The notes below the pieces were generated by a model. It had not been told where the DNA came from and did not search any database. It saw only the letters and a list, made by a program, of their open reading frames with translations. Of a stretch of 44,268 nt of DNA, positions 1-7,993 are shown one piece after another (the stretch's first letter is position 1; every line of letters starts with the position of its first letter). The stretch lies in the NCBI RefSeq assembly GCF_001406815.1, contig NZ_CVRR01000014.1, forward strand, positions 1-44,268, written 5' to 3'. Origin of the DNA: Roseburia faecis (GTDB taxonomy: Bacteria; Bacillota; Clostridia; Lachnospirales; Lachnospiraceae). The translations under genes were made by a program, and so were the position numbers.

Positions 1-132
1 CCATATCCGGTGAGGAGTTATTTTAATTTGGTAACAAAAAATGCCGTATTTATGCGGGCTGTGGCGTTTCGCAAACGCCTAATAACAAGGATACAAAAGG
101 GAGGAGATCGCCAGTGGAAAAAGAAATATTAA
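1..132 (+). CDS. Possible 3' end of an upstream gene (partial)
   Basis: The first frame is open from the window edge to a TAA at 130-132, giving about 43 residues with a basic C-terminus. If real, it is the tail of an upstream gene overlapping the dehydratase start by 19 bases. The product is not recognisable. The alternative is that the upstream gene ends at the TAA at 24-26 in another frame and that 27-113 is intergenic; the hairpin at 63-79 and the strong ribosome binding site at 97-106 fit that reading equally well. Confidence 0.3.
   Translation, partial: PYPVRSYFNLVTKNAVFMRAVAFRKRLITRIQKGGDRQWKKKY
63..79. repeat. Short perfect hairpin upstream of the first complete gene
   Basis: GGCGTTT and AAACGCC form a perfect 7-bp stem around a 3-base loop. 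No T-run follows, so it is not a standard terminator. It sits about 35 bases before the GTG start of the dehydratase gene and could be an RNA-stability or attenuating element. Confidence 0.4.
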
Positions 133-581
133 AATTTGACACGATGGGTATCCAGAAGTGTCAGAGAAACAGATATCCATTATTGTTTATTGATAGGGTA
201 GAAGAAGCTGTTCCGATGGAACGTGCACATGCAATCAAGAATTTTTCGTATAACGAGTGGTTTTTTCCGGCTCATTTTGATGATGAACCAAATGTTCCGG
301 GATTTGTTCAGGTAGAGGCTCTGGCACAGACCTTTCTAATGACATTCCTATGTGTAGAAGAATATCAGGGAATGAAGACAGCGTTTGTTAATATTGATAA
401 GACAAAATTTAAGAGAAAGATTGTACCGGGGGATCGTCTGGATATTTATGCGACGTTGGATTCCTTTAACAGAGGAGTGGCGAAGGGTCATGTGGAAAGT
501 TTTGTAGATGGAGAAGCAGCATGCTCGGCAAAGCTGGTGGTTGCAATTCCTGATGTACTAAATAGATATAAACCAAGATAA
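114..581 (+). CDS. FabZ/FabA-type hotdog-fold dehydratase
   Basis: This 155-residue protein belongs to the FabZ-like 3-hydroxyacyl-ACP dehydratase family, which removes water from 3-hydroxyacyl thioesters on acyl carrier protein in the cytosol. The family signature HF-x3-P-x2-PG-x4-EALAQ is at residues 54-72, with the catalytic pair His54 and Glu68. Length is normal for the family. The GTG start is supported by AAGGGAGGAG at 97-106, 7 bases upstream; an internal ATG at 144 would trim ten residues. It heads a run of co-directional genes that includes an ACP and an SDR reductase, so it probably acts on an ACP-bound intermediate of that pathway rather than in bulk fatty-acid synthesis. The family is clear; the substrate is unknown. 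Confidence 0.85.
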   Translation: MEKEILKFDTMGIQKCQRNRYPLLFIDRVEEAVPMERAHAIKNFSYNEWFFPAHFDDEPNVPGFVQVEALAQTFLMTFLCVEEYQGMKTAFVNIDKTKFKRKIVPGDRLDIYATLDSFNRGVAKGHVESFVDGEAACSAKLVVAIPDVLNRYKPR

Positions 582-593
582 AGGACTATAAGA

Positions 594-1400
594 ATGACAG
601 ATAAAGAATTAGAAGTGTTTGCTTTAGCAATACGAAAGAGAATTATAAAAATGGCATATGAGTGTAACTGCAATGCTCATTTAGGTGGTGCATTGTCTAT
701 GGTGGATATACTTGCTGTTTTGTATGGGGATGTCTTACGCAATGCAGGTGGTTCTTATGACGAACGTGACAAGTTTATTCTTAGTAAGGGACATGGAGCA
801 CTGGCTTTATTTGCAACATTGGGAGAAAAGGGGATGATTTGTGAGGAACGTTTACATACGTATCTGGCAGATGGCAGTAACTTATGTGCCCATCCGGTAA
901 TGGAACCGGAAATAGGAATCGAATCTTCCAACGGAAGTCTTGGACAGGGGATTTCCATGGCAGTTGGTATGGCACTTTCTTCTAAGCGTAAGCAAAGAAC
1001 AGATCAGATTTTTACGATTGTTGGAAATGGAGAAAGTGATGAAGGATTGGTGTGGGAAGCCATTGCATCCGCATCACAGTTTCAGTTAGATAATTTAACG
1101 GTGATTCTGGATGATAATAAGTTTCAGAACGATGGCGCAAGTGAACAGATTCTGTATTACCCGAATTATAAGGAACGTTTTGCGGCATTTGGCTTTGATG
1201 TGATAGAGATAAATGGAAATCATATTCCAGAGATTGTACAGGCTCTGCATACGCCGCACATCGAGGATAAGCCAAGAGCAATCGTAGCAAATACAGTTAA
1301 GGGATGCGGAATCTCTTTTATGGAAAACGACAATAGCTGGCATCATAATCGTTTGACACAAAAGTATTACGAACAGGCAATGAAAGAATTGGAAGAATAA
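594..1400 (+). CDS. Transketolase, N-terminal subunit (copy 1, pathway-specific)
   Basis: This 268-residue protein is the thiamine-diphosphate (ThDP)-binding half of a two-subunit transketolase; the other half starts 5 bases downstream. Family landmarks are SKGHG at 64-68, the SSNGSLGQG stretch near 111-119, and the cofactor site running from GNGE (144-147) to DDN (173-175). The usual motif is GDG, whose Asp helps bind Mg2+; here the codon is AAT, giving Asn145. The housekeeping copy at 38708 and the second copy at 5397 both keep GDG. The usual GHPGG stretch reads AHLGG. These differences and the ACP/radical SAM neighbours suggest a specialised acceptor or donor rather than pentose phosphates. 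RBS AAAGGA lies 8 bases before the ATG. Confidence 0.88.
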   Translation: MTDKELEVFALAIRKRIIKMAYECNCNAHLGGALSMVDILAVLYGDVLRNAGGSYDERDKFILSKGHGALALFATLGEKGMICEERLHTYLADGSNLCAHPVMEPEIGIESSNGSLGQGISMAVGMALSSKRKQRTDQIFTIVGNGESDEGLVWEAIASASQFQLDNLTVILDDNKFQNDGASEQILYYPNYKERFAAFGFDVIEINGNHIPEIVQALHTPHIEDKPRAIVANTVKGCGISFMENDNSWHHNRLTQKYYEQAMKELEE

Positions 1401-1404
1401 GTAT

Positions 1405-2367
1405 ATGGAGATAAAAAAATCAGAAATCAAAAGATGGGCAACGATGGGATCAAGAGCTGCCTTCGGAATGGGAATTTTAAAATTATATGAAGAAGAACCG
1501 GATTTCTTTGTAATGTCAGCAGATCTCGGAAGTTCATCCGGACTTGCCAGATTCTATACAAAGTACCCGGAAGCATTTGTGAATGTTGGAATTGCAGAAC
1601 AGAATCTGATTGGTGTTGCGTCTGGTCTGGCAAAAGATGGAACACCGGTATTTGCGACCTCTTTTGCTCCGTTTATTTCGATGAGAGCCAGTGAACAGAT
1701 CCGAATGAATATGGGATATATGCACTTAAATGTGAAGGCGGTTGGAATTGGAAGCGGACTGGCGATGAATACGCTTGGATCTTCGCATTTTGGATTAGAG
1801 GATATAGCAGTAATGCGTACGATACCGGGAATGACAATCCTTTGTCCATCGGATGGGTTACAGATTGTGAAATGTATTGAGGCAGCCAGGCGGTATAATG
1901 GTCCTGTTTATATCCGCTTATCCGGTGGATCGGATATCATTTATGGGGAAGATTTCCACTATGAGATCGGAAAATCTATTATACTTCAACAAGGGGAAAA
2001 AGTGGCACTGGCAGCAACAGGATCTATTGTTTCACAGACATTACAGGCAGCAGAAATTCTGAAAGATCATGGAATTGACTGCACAGTGATGGATATGCAT
2101 ACGGTAAAGCCTCTGGATACTGAGAGGTTAGATGCGTTGAAAGAATATGAACTTGTTGTTACCGTAGAGGAGCATACTGTCATTGGTGGATTAGGAAGTG
2201 CAGTGGCAGAATATTATGCATGCAGTGCACAAAGACCTAGACAGCTTATTATAGGAATCGAAGATTTTTATCCTCATCCGGGAAGTTATGGATATCTGTT
2301 AGAGGAATGTGGACTGACACCGGGAAAAATTGCAGAAAGAGTAATGAATGTATATGCTGAGAGATAA
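1405..2367 (+). CDS. Transketolase, C-terminal subunit (copy 1, pathway-specific)
   Basis: This 320-residue partner contains the pyrimidine-binding domain and the C-terminal domain of transketolase. Glu65 in GIAEQN is the conserved residue that activates the thiamine ring of the cofactor, so catalysis is plausible despite the altered Mg2+ site in the partner subunit. The gene follows the N-terminal half by 4 bases, so the two are almost certainly co-translated and assemble into an alpha2beta2 enzyme. Its 3' end overlaps the SDR gene by about 20 bases. Split enzymes of this type include housekeeping transketolases of Clostridia and several secondary-metabolism enzymes; location points to the latter. 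Confidence 0.88.
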   Translation: MEIKKSEIKRWATMGSRAAFGMGILKLYEEEPDFFVMSADLGSSSGLARFYTKYPEAFVNVGIAEQNLIGVASGLAKDGTPVFATSFAPFISMRASEQIRMNMGYMHLNVKAVGIGSGLAMNTLGSSHFGLEDIAVMRTIPGMTILCPSDGLQIVKCIEAARRYNGPVYIRLSGGSDIIYGEDFHYEIGKSIILQQGEKVALAATGSIVSQTLQAAEILKDHGIDCTVMDMHTVKPLDTERLDALKEYELVVTVEEHTVIGGLGSAVAEYYACSAQRPRQLIIGIEDFYPHPGSYGYLLEECGLTPGKIAERVMNVYAER

Positions 2368-3100
2368 AAATATTGTTATTACGGGCAGTAGTCGTGGAAT
2401 TGGAGCTGCCATTTTAAAAGAATGTGCAGCAAATGGTGCAAATGTGTTCGCATGTATGCGTACATGTAGTGATGAGAAGGAAGCTGAACTGCGGAACATA
2501 GCAAAGGAATATAATGTCAGTATTTATCCGATTTGCTTTGATCTGAGTGATGAAAAACAGATTAAAGAGGCAGCTTCCCAGATTTTAAAGTATAAAGTTC
2601 CGATTTACGGGATTGTAAACAATGCCGGAATGGTAGGTGCTAAAAATCTGTTTTTGATGACATCAATGGAAGAAATCCGCAAGACATTTGAAGTGAATTT
2701 CTTTGGACCGGTATTTTTTACGCAACGCCTTTTAAAGAATATGATCAAAAATAAAGCAGGATCTATTGTCAGCATCAGTTCAGCAGCAGCACTTGATGGA
2801 GATCCGGCCCAGTTTGAGTATGTTTCCAGTAAGGCAGCAATTCTTGGAGCAACAAGAAAATGGGCGAATGAATTAGGGATTTATGGTATCCGGGCAAATG
2901 CGGTTGCGCCAGGTGTGACTAAGACAGATATGGTCGCTGAAATGAAAACAGAATTACAGGAAGCAACCATCCGTAATACAGCAATGGGACGGATGGGAAC
3001 ACCAGAAGAGGTAGCAAAACAGGTTACATTCCTATTATCTGATCAAAGCAGTTACATGACTGGTCAGACAATTCGTGTAGATGGCGGCCTGCACCCATAA
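2348..3100 (+). CDS. SDR-family oxidoreductase (FabG-like ketoreductase)
   Basis: This 250-residue classical short-chain dehydrogenase/reductase would reduce a ketone with NAD(P)H. The nucleotide-binding motif TGSSRGIG is at residues 12-19, NNAG at 91-94, and the catalytic set is Ser145, Tyr158 and Lys162. The C-terminal stretch with [10 protein letters not shown] is typical of FabG-like enzymes. The start could be the ATG at 2348 or the one at 2354; both lie inside the upstream transketolase gene, indicating translational coupling. In context it may reduce the alpha-hydroxyketone made by the neighbouring transketolase or a keto group carried on the ACP. The exact substrate cannot be read from the sequence. 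Confidence 0.87.
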   Translation: MYMLRDKNIVITGSSRGIGAAILKECAANGANVFACMRTCSDEKEAELRNIAKEYNVSIYPICFDLSDEKQIKEAASQILKYKVPIYGIVNNAGMVGAKNLFLMTSMEEIRKTFEVNFFGPVFFTQRLLKNMIKNKAGSIVSISSAAALDGDPAQFEYVSSKAAILGATRKWANELGIYGIRANAVAPGVTKTDMVAEMKTELQEATIRNTAMGRMGTPEEVAKQVTFLLSDQSSYMTGQTIRVDGGLHP

Positions 3101-3109
3101 GGAGGACAG

Positions 3110-4141
3110 ATGGAATTAAAAGATAACAAAAGGGTTCTTCAAAAAATGAGGGCGTTTGACAAATATATCAGTAAAAATGGAAATGTCGGTACTGCACCAA
3201 GAGGAATCTTACTCAATTACAGTAATGCTTGTAATTTTAAATGCCAGCAGTGTTTCACACAGTCTCCGAGCAGACCGGTATGTGGGACACTTACCTTAGA
3301 TGATATCAGAAAGCTGGCAGATGAGGCAGATGAACTGGGAATGTATGAAGTCCTGATTGAGGGGGGAGAACCACTGGTCTGTAAAGACCTATATGATATT
3401 ATTCGAATTTTTGGCGCAGACCGGTTTTATATTGAGATGACTTCGAATGGCTATCTTCTTACGAAGGCGGTTGCACAAAGATTAAAAGCGGCAGGTATGT
3501 CCAGGGTGTCAATCAGTCTGGACAGTACAAAAGCCGAGATCCATGACAGATACCGAGGTGTCAAGGGGGCTTATGAGCATGCGATACAGGCATTAGAAAA
3601 TGCAAAAAATGCAGGTATGCAGGCATCGGTTAATTTTTTGGTGGGGCATTATAATATTCATTCCGGTGAGATAGAAGAAATAGCGGAATTCTGTCAGAAA
3701 AATGATTATCATTTTTCGATTGTACCGGCAACACCGACCGGAAACTGGAAAGCTAAGTTTGATGTTATGCTGACTCCGGAAGATACGGCTTATCTGGAAA
3801 AATTAAGAACAATATATAAGCACTTCTGGAGGGACATCTGGCCGCCATTACCAAATAAGAAAGTAAAGGTGAGCGGCTGTATAGCGGTAAATCGGCCATA
3901 CATTAATCCATATGGAGATGTCCTGCCATGTTCCTACTTACATATGAAGCTTGGAAACATTAAGGAAAAGCCATTAAAGGAGATTATGGAATATGGATTC
4001 TCATATCCATGCTTTGGAAATCCGCACGAATGCTGTTATGCTGGAGAAGATCCGGAGTTTATGGAGAAGTATTGCATGAACGATATGTCCATACTAGATC
4101 CAATTGATATTGAAAAAGTTTTAGAAAAGAACGACAAATAG
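3110..4141 (+). CDS. Radical SAM protein with SPASM-like C-terminus (1)
   Basis: This 343-residue protein carries the radical SAM motif C41-x3-C45-x2-C48, which binds the catalytic [4Fe-4S] cluster, and a downstream EGGEPL stretch that normally contacts S-adenosylmethionine. The C-terminal third has cysteines in a GxVxPCSY context (INPYGDVLPCSY) followed by further Cys residues, as in SPASM domains with auxiliary iron-sulfur clusters. Such enzymes do radical chemistry on peptides, sugars or other small molecules. It is followed 17 bases later by the ACP gene and then a second radical SAM gene. RBS AAGGAGG is well placed. No precursor peptide is seen nearby, so peptide maturation is less likely than acting on a small-molecule or ACP-bound substrate. 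Confidence 0.85.
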   Translation: MELKDNKRVLQKMRAFDKYISKNGNVGTAPRGILLNYSNACNFKCQQCFTQSPSRPVCGTLTLDDIRKLADEADELGMYEVLIEGGEPLVCKDLYDIIRIFGADRFYIEMTSNGYLLTKAVAQRLKAAGMSRVSISLDSTKAEIHDRYRGVKGAYEHAIQALENAKNAGMQASVNFLVGHYNIHSGEIEEIAEFCQKNDYHFSIVPATPTGNWKAKFDVMLTPEDTAYLEKLRTIYKHFWRDIWPPLPNKKVKVSGCIAVNRPYINPYGDVLPCSYLHMKLGNIKEKPLKEIMEYGFSYPCFGNPHECCYAGEDPEFMEKYCMNDMSILDPIDIEKVLEKNDK

Positions 4142-4158
4142 AAAAGGAGAAGAAAGAG

Positions 4159-4398
4159 ATGACTAATTTAGAAAAGTATGTAAATGCATTTGTAGAGGGA
4201 CTTGGAGTAGAGGAAGATGTTGTGAATTCAAAACTGGAATATCAGTCTGTTCCGGAATGGGATTCCGTTGGTCATATGGGACTGATTTCAGAGTTAGAGG
4301 ACGCATTTGATATTGAGATGGAAACAGACGATATTGTAGATTTTAATTCTTACAATACAGGAATCAAGATCCTCAAGAAGTACAATGTAGAGATCTAA
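4159..4398 (+). CDS. Acyl carrier protein
   Basis: A 79-residue acidic protein with the acyl-carrier fold. Ser36 in WDSVGHM is the expected attachment site for the 4'-phosphopantetheine arm, and the sequence after it is the acidic helix II typical of ACPs. The size matches stand-alone carrier proteins. It sits between two radical SAM genes and in the same block as a FabZ-like dehydratase and a FabG-like reductase, so it probably tethers the intermediate of this pathway. ACPs are known in some surface-glycan and flagellin-modification loci. No phosphopantetheinyl transferase or ketosynthase is seen in this window; activation presumably uses the housekeeping enzyme. Confidence 0.9.
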   Translation: MTNLEKYVNAFVEGLGVEEDVVNSKLEYQSVPEWDSVGHMGLISELEDAFDIEMETDDIVDFNSYNTGIKILKKYNVEI

Positions 4399-4429
4399 TA
4401 ATTAAGAATCATACGAAAGGTGAAGATAA

Positions 4430-5404
4430 ATGAAAAAACTAACACCTCCTATTAGAAAAGATCGAAAGCCATTGCAGGATTTGCTTCCACTAAAGCAGCC
4501 GCTTCGTGTGAATATAGATCCATGTGATATATGTAACTTTAAATGTGATTTTTGCTTTCAATGCAAAGATACTGGATTTAAAGGCAGCATTATGACTACG
4601 GATATGTTTGAACGTGTAGTAGACCAGTTAAAAGAATTTGCAGAACCAATCAATGTGGTGCATCTGTATGCTCTTGGCGAACCGTTTATCAATAAAAATA
4701 TGCCATTATTCATTCGGAGATTAAAGGAGGAGGGCGTTGCAAAGGAAGTAAAAACAACGACAAATGGAAGCCTGTTATCACCGGAGATGATCGATGGAAT
4801 TTTAGAAGCTGGTCTAGATGAAATATCTATTTCTTTAAATGGGTTAAAGGATGAAGATTTTAAACGAATTGCTGCTGCGAATGTAAAGTTTGATCAGATG
4901 TATGATAATCTGAAGTACCTTTATGAACGAAGAGGCAGTTGTCATGTTCATATCAAAATAATTGGAGATTATTTTAGTAAAGAGGAGCAGAAGTATTTCA
5001 TAGAAAAGATAGGCGAGCATGCAGATACGATCAATATTGATGGACTGACAAATCATTGGTCTGGTCTGGAAATGACACAGGGGGGCAGACAGTATAATAC
5101 AATGGAAGAAACAGATCAGTGTACAATTTGTGCCCTATGTTTTTATGAACTGACGATACACAGTAATGGTACTGTGAGCCCATGTTCTGTGGATTGGCAG
5201 ATCCAGAATGAGACATTAGGTTCAATTATGGATATGACATTGAAACAGATATGGAACTCGAAAAAGAGAAATGACATGTTGGTCAGTTTTTTAGAAGGAA
5301 CAATAAATCCTTATAAAGCATGCAGGGAGTGTGAATATCCTAATTCGGGTGCAAGCGTGAATTTGGATCCGTATCGGGAGGAATTGCGGAAGAAGTATGT
5401 ATGA
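4430..5404 (+). CDS. Radical SAM protein with SPASM-like C-terminus (2)
   Basis: This 324-residue protein has C35-x3-C39-x2-C42 as the radical SAM cluster site, preceded by an additional Cys32 and followed by Cys45. The C-terminal region contains CTICALC, a GTVSPCSVDWQ stretch, and a final CRECEYP, a SPASM-like set of cysteines for auxiliary clusters. It differs clearly from the radical SAM gene at 3110, so the two are not a recent duplication. RBS GAAAGGTGA precedes the ATG. The gene overlaps the next transketolase subunit by 8 bases, which ties it to the same transcript. Its substrate is unknown; ACP-bound acyl group or nucleotide sugar are both possible. Confidence 0.85.
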   Translation: MKKLTPPIRKDRKPLQDLLPLKQPLRVNIDPCDICNFKCDFCFQCKDTGFKGSIMTTDMFERVVDQLKEFAEPINVVHLYALGEPFINKNMPLFIRRLKEEGVAKEVKTTTNGSLLSPEMIDGILEAGLDEISISLNGLKDEDFKRIAAANVKFDQMYDNLKYLYERRGSCHVHIKIIGDYFSKEEQKYFIEKIGEHADTINIDGLTNHWSGLEMTQGGRQYNTMEETDQCTICALCFYELTIHSNGTVSPCSVDWQIQNETLGSIMDMTLKQIWNSKKRNDMLVSFLEGTINPYKACRECEYPNSGASVNLDPYREELRKKYV

Positions 5405-6164
5405 GAAAGAGATTGAGCAGCAAAAACGGAATATTGTTGAGATGGTGCATGCAAACAGGATAGAAGCACATTTATCACCGGCAATGGCAATGATGGAAAT
5501 ATTTAATGTTCTATTACGGGATATAATGAATATTGAAAATGGCATTGATGATGAGCGCAGTGACAGGCTGGTGCTAAGTAATGGTCATATAGCACTTGGC
5601 TTATATGCCGTATATGAGAGTATCGGAATTCTTTCAAAAGAAGAGTTCTATACGTTTGGAAAGCGGGATACCAGAATTGCAATACATCCCGATCGCCATC
5701 ATACACCGGGGATGGTAATTTCGACCGGATCATTAGGACATGGACTGGCAAATGCTGTTGGGCTGGCATATGCATGGAAAATAAAAGGAAAAGAAAACAG
5801 GATCTTTGTAACAGTAGGCGATGGGGAATTGAATGAGGGCAGTATCTGGGAGAGCATGATTTTTGCAGCAAGGATGAAGCTGGATAATATCTGTTGCATT
5901 ATAGATGATAATAAGTCTACAGAATATATGCCGGATATTTCTGGAAAATTTCACTCATTTGGCTGGGATGTCGTAGAGGTAAATGGACATGATGAAGAAG
6001 GTCTTCGCAAAGCACTATCACAAAGAACAGAAGAAAAACCATATGCTGTTTTAGCAGATACGATTAAGGGACATGGTATTTCTTTGTTTGAAAGAGAACC
6101 GGATATTTGGCATTTTAAGGGTATTTCAGATGAAGAATATGCAATGATATTAGAGGATCTATAA
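5397..6164 (+). CDS. Transketolase, N-terminal subunit (copy 2, pathway-specific)
   Basis: A second 255-residue ThDP-binding subunit. The cofactor motif is intact, with GDGE at 141-144 and DDN at 170-172, and TGSLGHG near 110-116. The usual SKGHG reads SNGHI (61-65), and no DG follows the DDN motif as it does in housekeeping enzymes, so the active-site rim is altered. It begins within the radical SAM gene, with a GGGAGG site about 12-15 bases upstream, and the matching C-terminal subunit follows after 2 bases. It is divergent from copy 1, suggesting the two pairs use different donors or acceptors. Function beyond ThDP-dependent two-carbon or similar transfer is inference. Confidence 0.87.
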   Translation: MYEKEIEQQKRNIVEMVHANRIEAHLSPAMAMMEIFNVLLRDIMNIENGIDDERSDRLVLSNGHIALGLYAVYESIGILSKEEFYTFGKRDTRIAIHPDRHHTPGMVISTGSLGHGLANAVGLAYAWKIKGKENRIFVTVGDGELNEGSIWESMIFAARMKLDNICCIIDDNKSTEYMPDISGKFHSFGWDVVEVNGHDEEGLRKALSQRTEEKPYAVLADTIKGHGISLFEREPDIWHFKGISDEEYAMILEDL

Positions 6165-6166
6165 GA

Positions 6167-7063
6167 ATGAACTTAATGATTTCACAATTTTATCAGACAT
6201 CAAAAGCTGTTTTGGAAATGGATGACAGAGCAGTTGTATTGATGGCTGCGTCTGGAGCATTTCTTTTTCCAGACCTAAAAAGGAAATATCCACAGAAGTT
6301 TGTAGAGGCAGTGGATGTTGGCATTATGGAACAGTCTATGGTTAGTATTGCGGCTGGAATGTCAATTGCAGGAATGATACCGATTATATATGGGCAGTCT
6401 CCGTTTATTATTGAAAGAGCATATGAACAGATTAAAGTGGATTTTGGTTATCAGCAGCTTGGAGGAAATTTTGTTGGCTTTGGTGCTAGTACAGAAAATG
6501 CAATTTACGGAGCTACACATTGCTGCCCGGCTGATCTTGCAGTATTAGGTATGATCCCGGGAATGGAAATTGTTGTCCCGGGGCGGCCGGATGAATATCA
6601 TACCTTATTTCTAGAGGCGTATGCAGACAATCACCCGACTTATTACAGGATTACTCGTTATTGTAACTCGTATAATAAACCGGTAATGTTTGGTAAGGCT
6701 AATATAGTGAAAAAGGGATGCAAAGCAACTGTGCTGGCGGTAGGTCCAATGCTTGAACTTGCAATGCAGGCGTTTAAAGACGAAGATGTAACAATCCTTT
6801 ATTATACGACCATTGTTCCCTTTGATGAGAAGACTTTGCAGGCAAATCTTGTGAATGATAGATTGCTGGTAATGGAACCAGCATATCAGGGTGGAATGTT
6901 GCCACAGATTGCAAAGGCTTTACATGGAAACATGATGAAAATGGATTTGGTAGGCTATCCATTAGAATTTATTACAAATCATGGTTATGTAGCAGATAAT
7001 GCATCAAGATATGGGTTGACAGTAGAACAGGTAAAAAGCAGATATCAGGAACTGATAAAGTAG
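6167..7063 (+). CDS. Transketolase, C-terminal subunit (copy 2, pathway-specific)
   Basis: A 298-residue pyrimidine-binding partner, slightly shorter than copy 1. Glu55 in VGIMEQS is the conserved cofactor-activating glutamate. Other landmarks are the PGMEIVVPGRPDE stretch, where most homologues read PGM-x-V-x-x-P-x-D, and a C-terminal domain with VMEPAYQGGM in place of the common V-x-EEH-x-x-x-GG. Loss of that EEH motif, present in copies 1 and 3, hints at a changed substrate or regulatory site. The gene is immediately downstream of its N-terminal partner and 8 bases before the epimerase gene. Confidence 0.86.
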   Translation: MNLMISQFYQTSKAVLEMDDRAVVLMAASGAFLFPDLKRKYPQKFVEAVDVGIMEQSMVSIAAGMSIAGMIPIIYGQSPFIIERAYEQIKVDFGYQQLGGNFVGFGASTENAIYGATHCCPADLAVLGMIPGMEIVVPGRPDEYHTLFLEAYADNHPTYYRITRYCNSYNKPVMFGKANIVKKGCKATVLAVGPMLELAMQAFKDEDVTILYYTTIVPFDEKTLQANLVNDRLLVMEPAYQGGMLPQIAKALHGNMMKMDLVGYPLEFITNHGYVADNASRYGLTVEQVKSRYQELIK

Positions 7064-7071
7064 GTGAGACA

Positions 7072-7992
7072 ATGCGAATTGCGGTTACAGGTGGTAGTGG
7101 ATTTATAGGACAGTATTTTATACGGGATTATGGAAGTGCATATGAGTGTGTTGTACCTGTGAGGGATACTAGTAAGATGCTCAAAAAAGCGGGGAATATA
7201 ACCTATCTGAAAAGCGATTATTCGTTTCATAGTCTGATGCAGATTTTTTCTGGATGTGAGGCTGTCATTCATCTGGCTGGTCAGAAAAATTTATCAACGC
7301 AGACACAATGTATGGAAAATATACAGTTCAGCAGTAATGTATTTGAAGCCTGTAAAGAACTTCAAATAGGCAATATTATTAATGTGTCTTCCCGGGCTGT
7401 CTGGGGGAATGAAAGGTTTTCTGCAGGAGAGAGTATAAATGAAGTCGAAACCCCAAAACCGGATAATATGTACGGATTGAGTAAATTGTGTGTTGAAACA
7501 TTAGCAGATTATTATAATCGCACCTATGGCATGCATATAAAGTCATATCGAATGGGAGAGGTATGTGGATTAGACCTTAAAAAGGGCATGACACATATAT
7601 TTTGGAAAAACCTATTGGAATTATCAGTAGCTAATCAACCGATTCCAATCTATGGAACGGGTGCAGGTGGACGAGATCTTATTTATATCAAAGATGTAAT
7701 TAGGGCTCTGGATGTGGGATTAAAAGCAAAGGATGTGTCAGGAATTTTTCATATTGGAAGAGGTGCTGTTTTAACAAATCTTGAAATTGCGCAGGAATTC
7801 TGTAGAATTTTTTTGAATCAGGCAGGAATCTGTCTACAGACAGAAAAGGATGATGGAGGAACGAAGTGGCATCTGGATGTGCAAAAAGCAAAGCAGATTT
7901 TAGATTATGAAACAAGATACGATTTGAAATCTATGGTGGAAGATATAAAAGTAGAATATTTGAAGTTTGTCGGTCAGGAAAAGGAAATATAA
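7072..7992 (+). CDS. NAD-dependent sugar epimerase/dehydratase/reductase (extended SDR)
   Basis: This 306-residue extended SDR begins with the Rossmann motif TGGSGFIG at residues 6-13. The VIHLAGQ stretch and the catalytic YGLSK (Tyr-x3-Lys) are typical of enzymes acting on nucleotide sugars, such as 4-epimerases, 4,6-dehydratases or 4-ketoreductases. The active-site Ser/Thr before the Tyr appears as VSSRAVWG. RBS AGGTGA is 4 bases before the ATG and overlaps the preceding stop codon. Because the CDP-sugar enzymes downstream make a 4-keto-dideoxy sugar and no dedicated 4-reductase is seen next to them, this protein could supply that reduction. This assignment is inferred from context. Confidence 0.82.
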   Translation: MRIAVTGGSGFIGQYFIRDYGSAYECVVPVRDTSKMLKKAGNITYLKSDYSFHSLMQIFSGCEAVIHLAGQKNLSTQTQCMENIQFSSNVFEACKELQIGNIINVSSRAVWGNERFSAGESINEVETPKPDNMYGLSKLCVETLADYYNRTYGMHIKSYRMGEVCGLDLKKGMTHIFWKNLLELSVANQPIPIYGTGAGGRDLIYIKDVIRALDVGLKAKDVSGIFHIGRGAVLTNLEIAQEFCRIFLNQAGICLQTEKDDGGTKWHLDVQKAKQILDYETRYDLKSMVEDIKVEYLKFVGQEKEI

Positions 7993-7993
7993 T

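Noticed and set aside
3110-5404. Ribosomally synthesised peptide (RiPP) cluster
   Set aside because: Two radical SAM/SPASM genes suggest it, but no precursor-peptide ORF, recognition-element protein or peptide exporter is visible.
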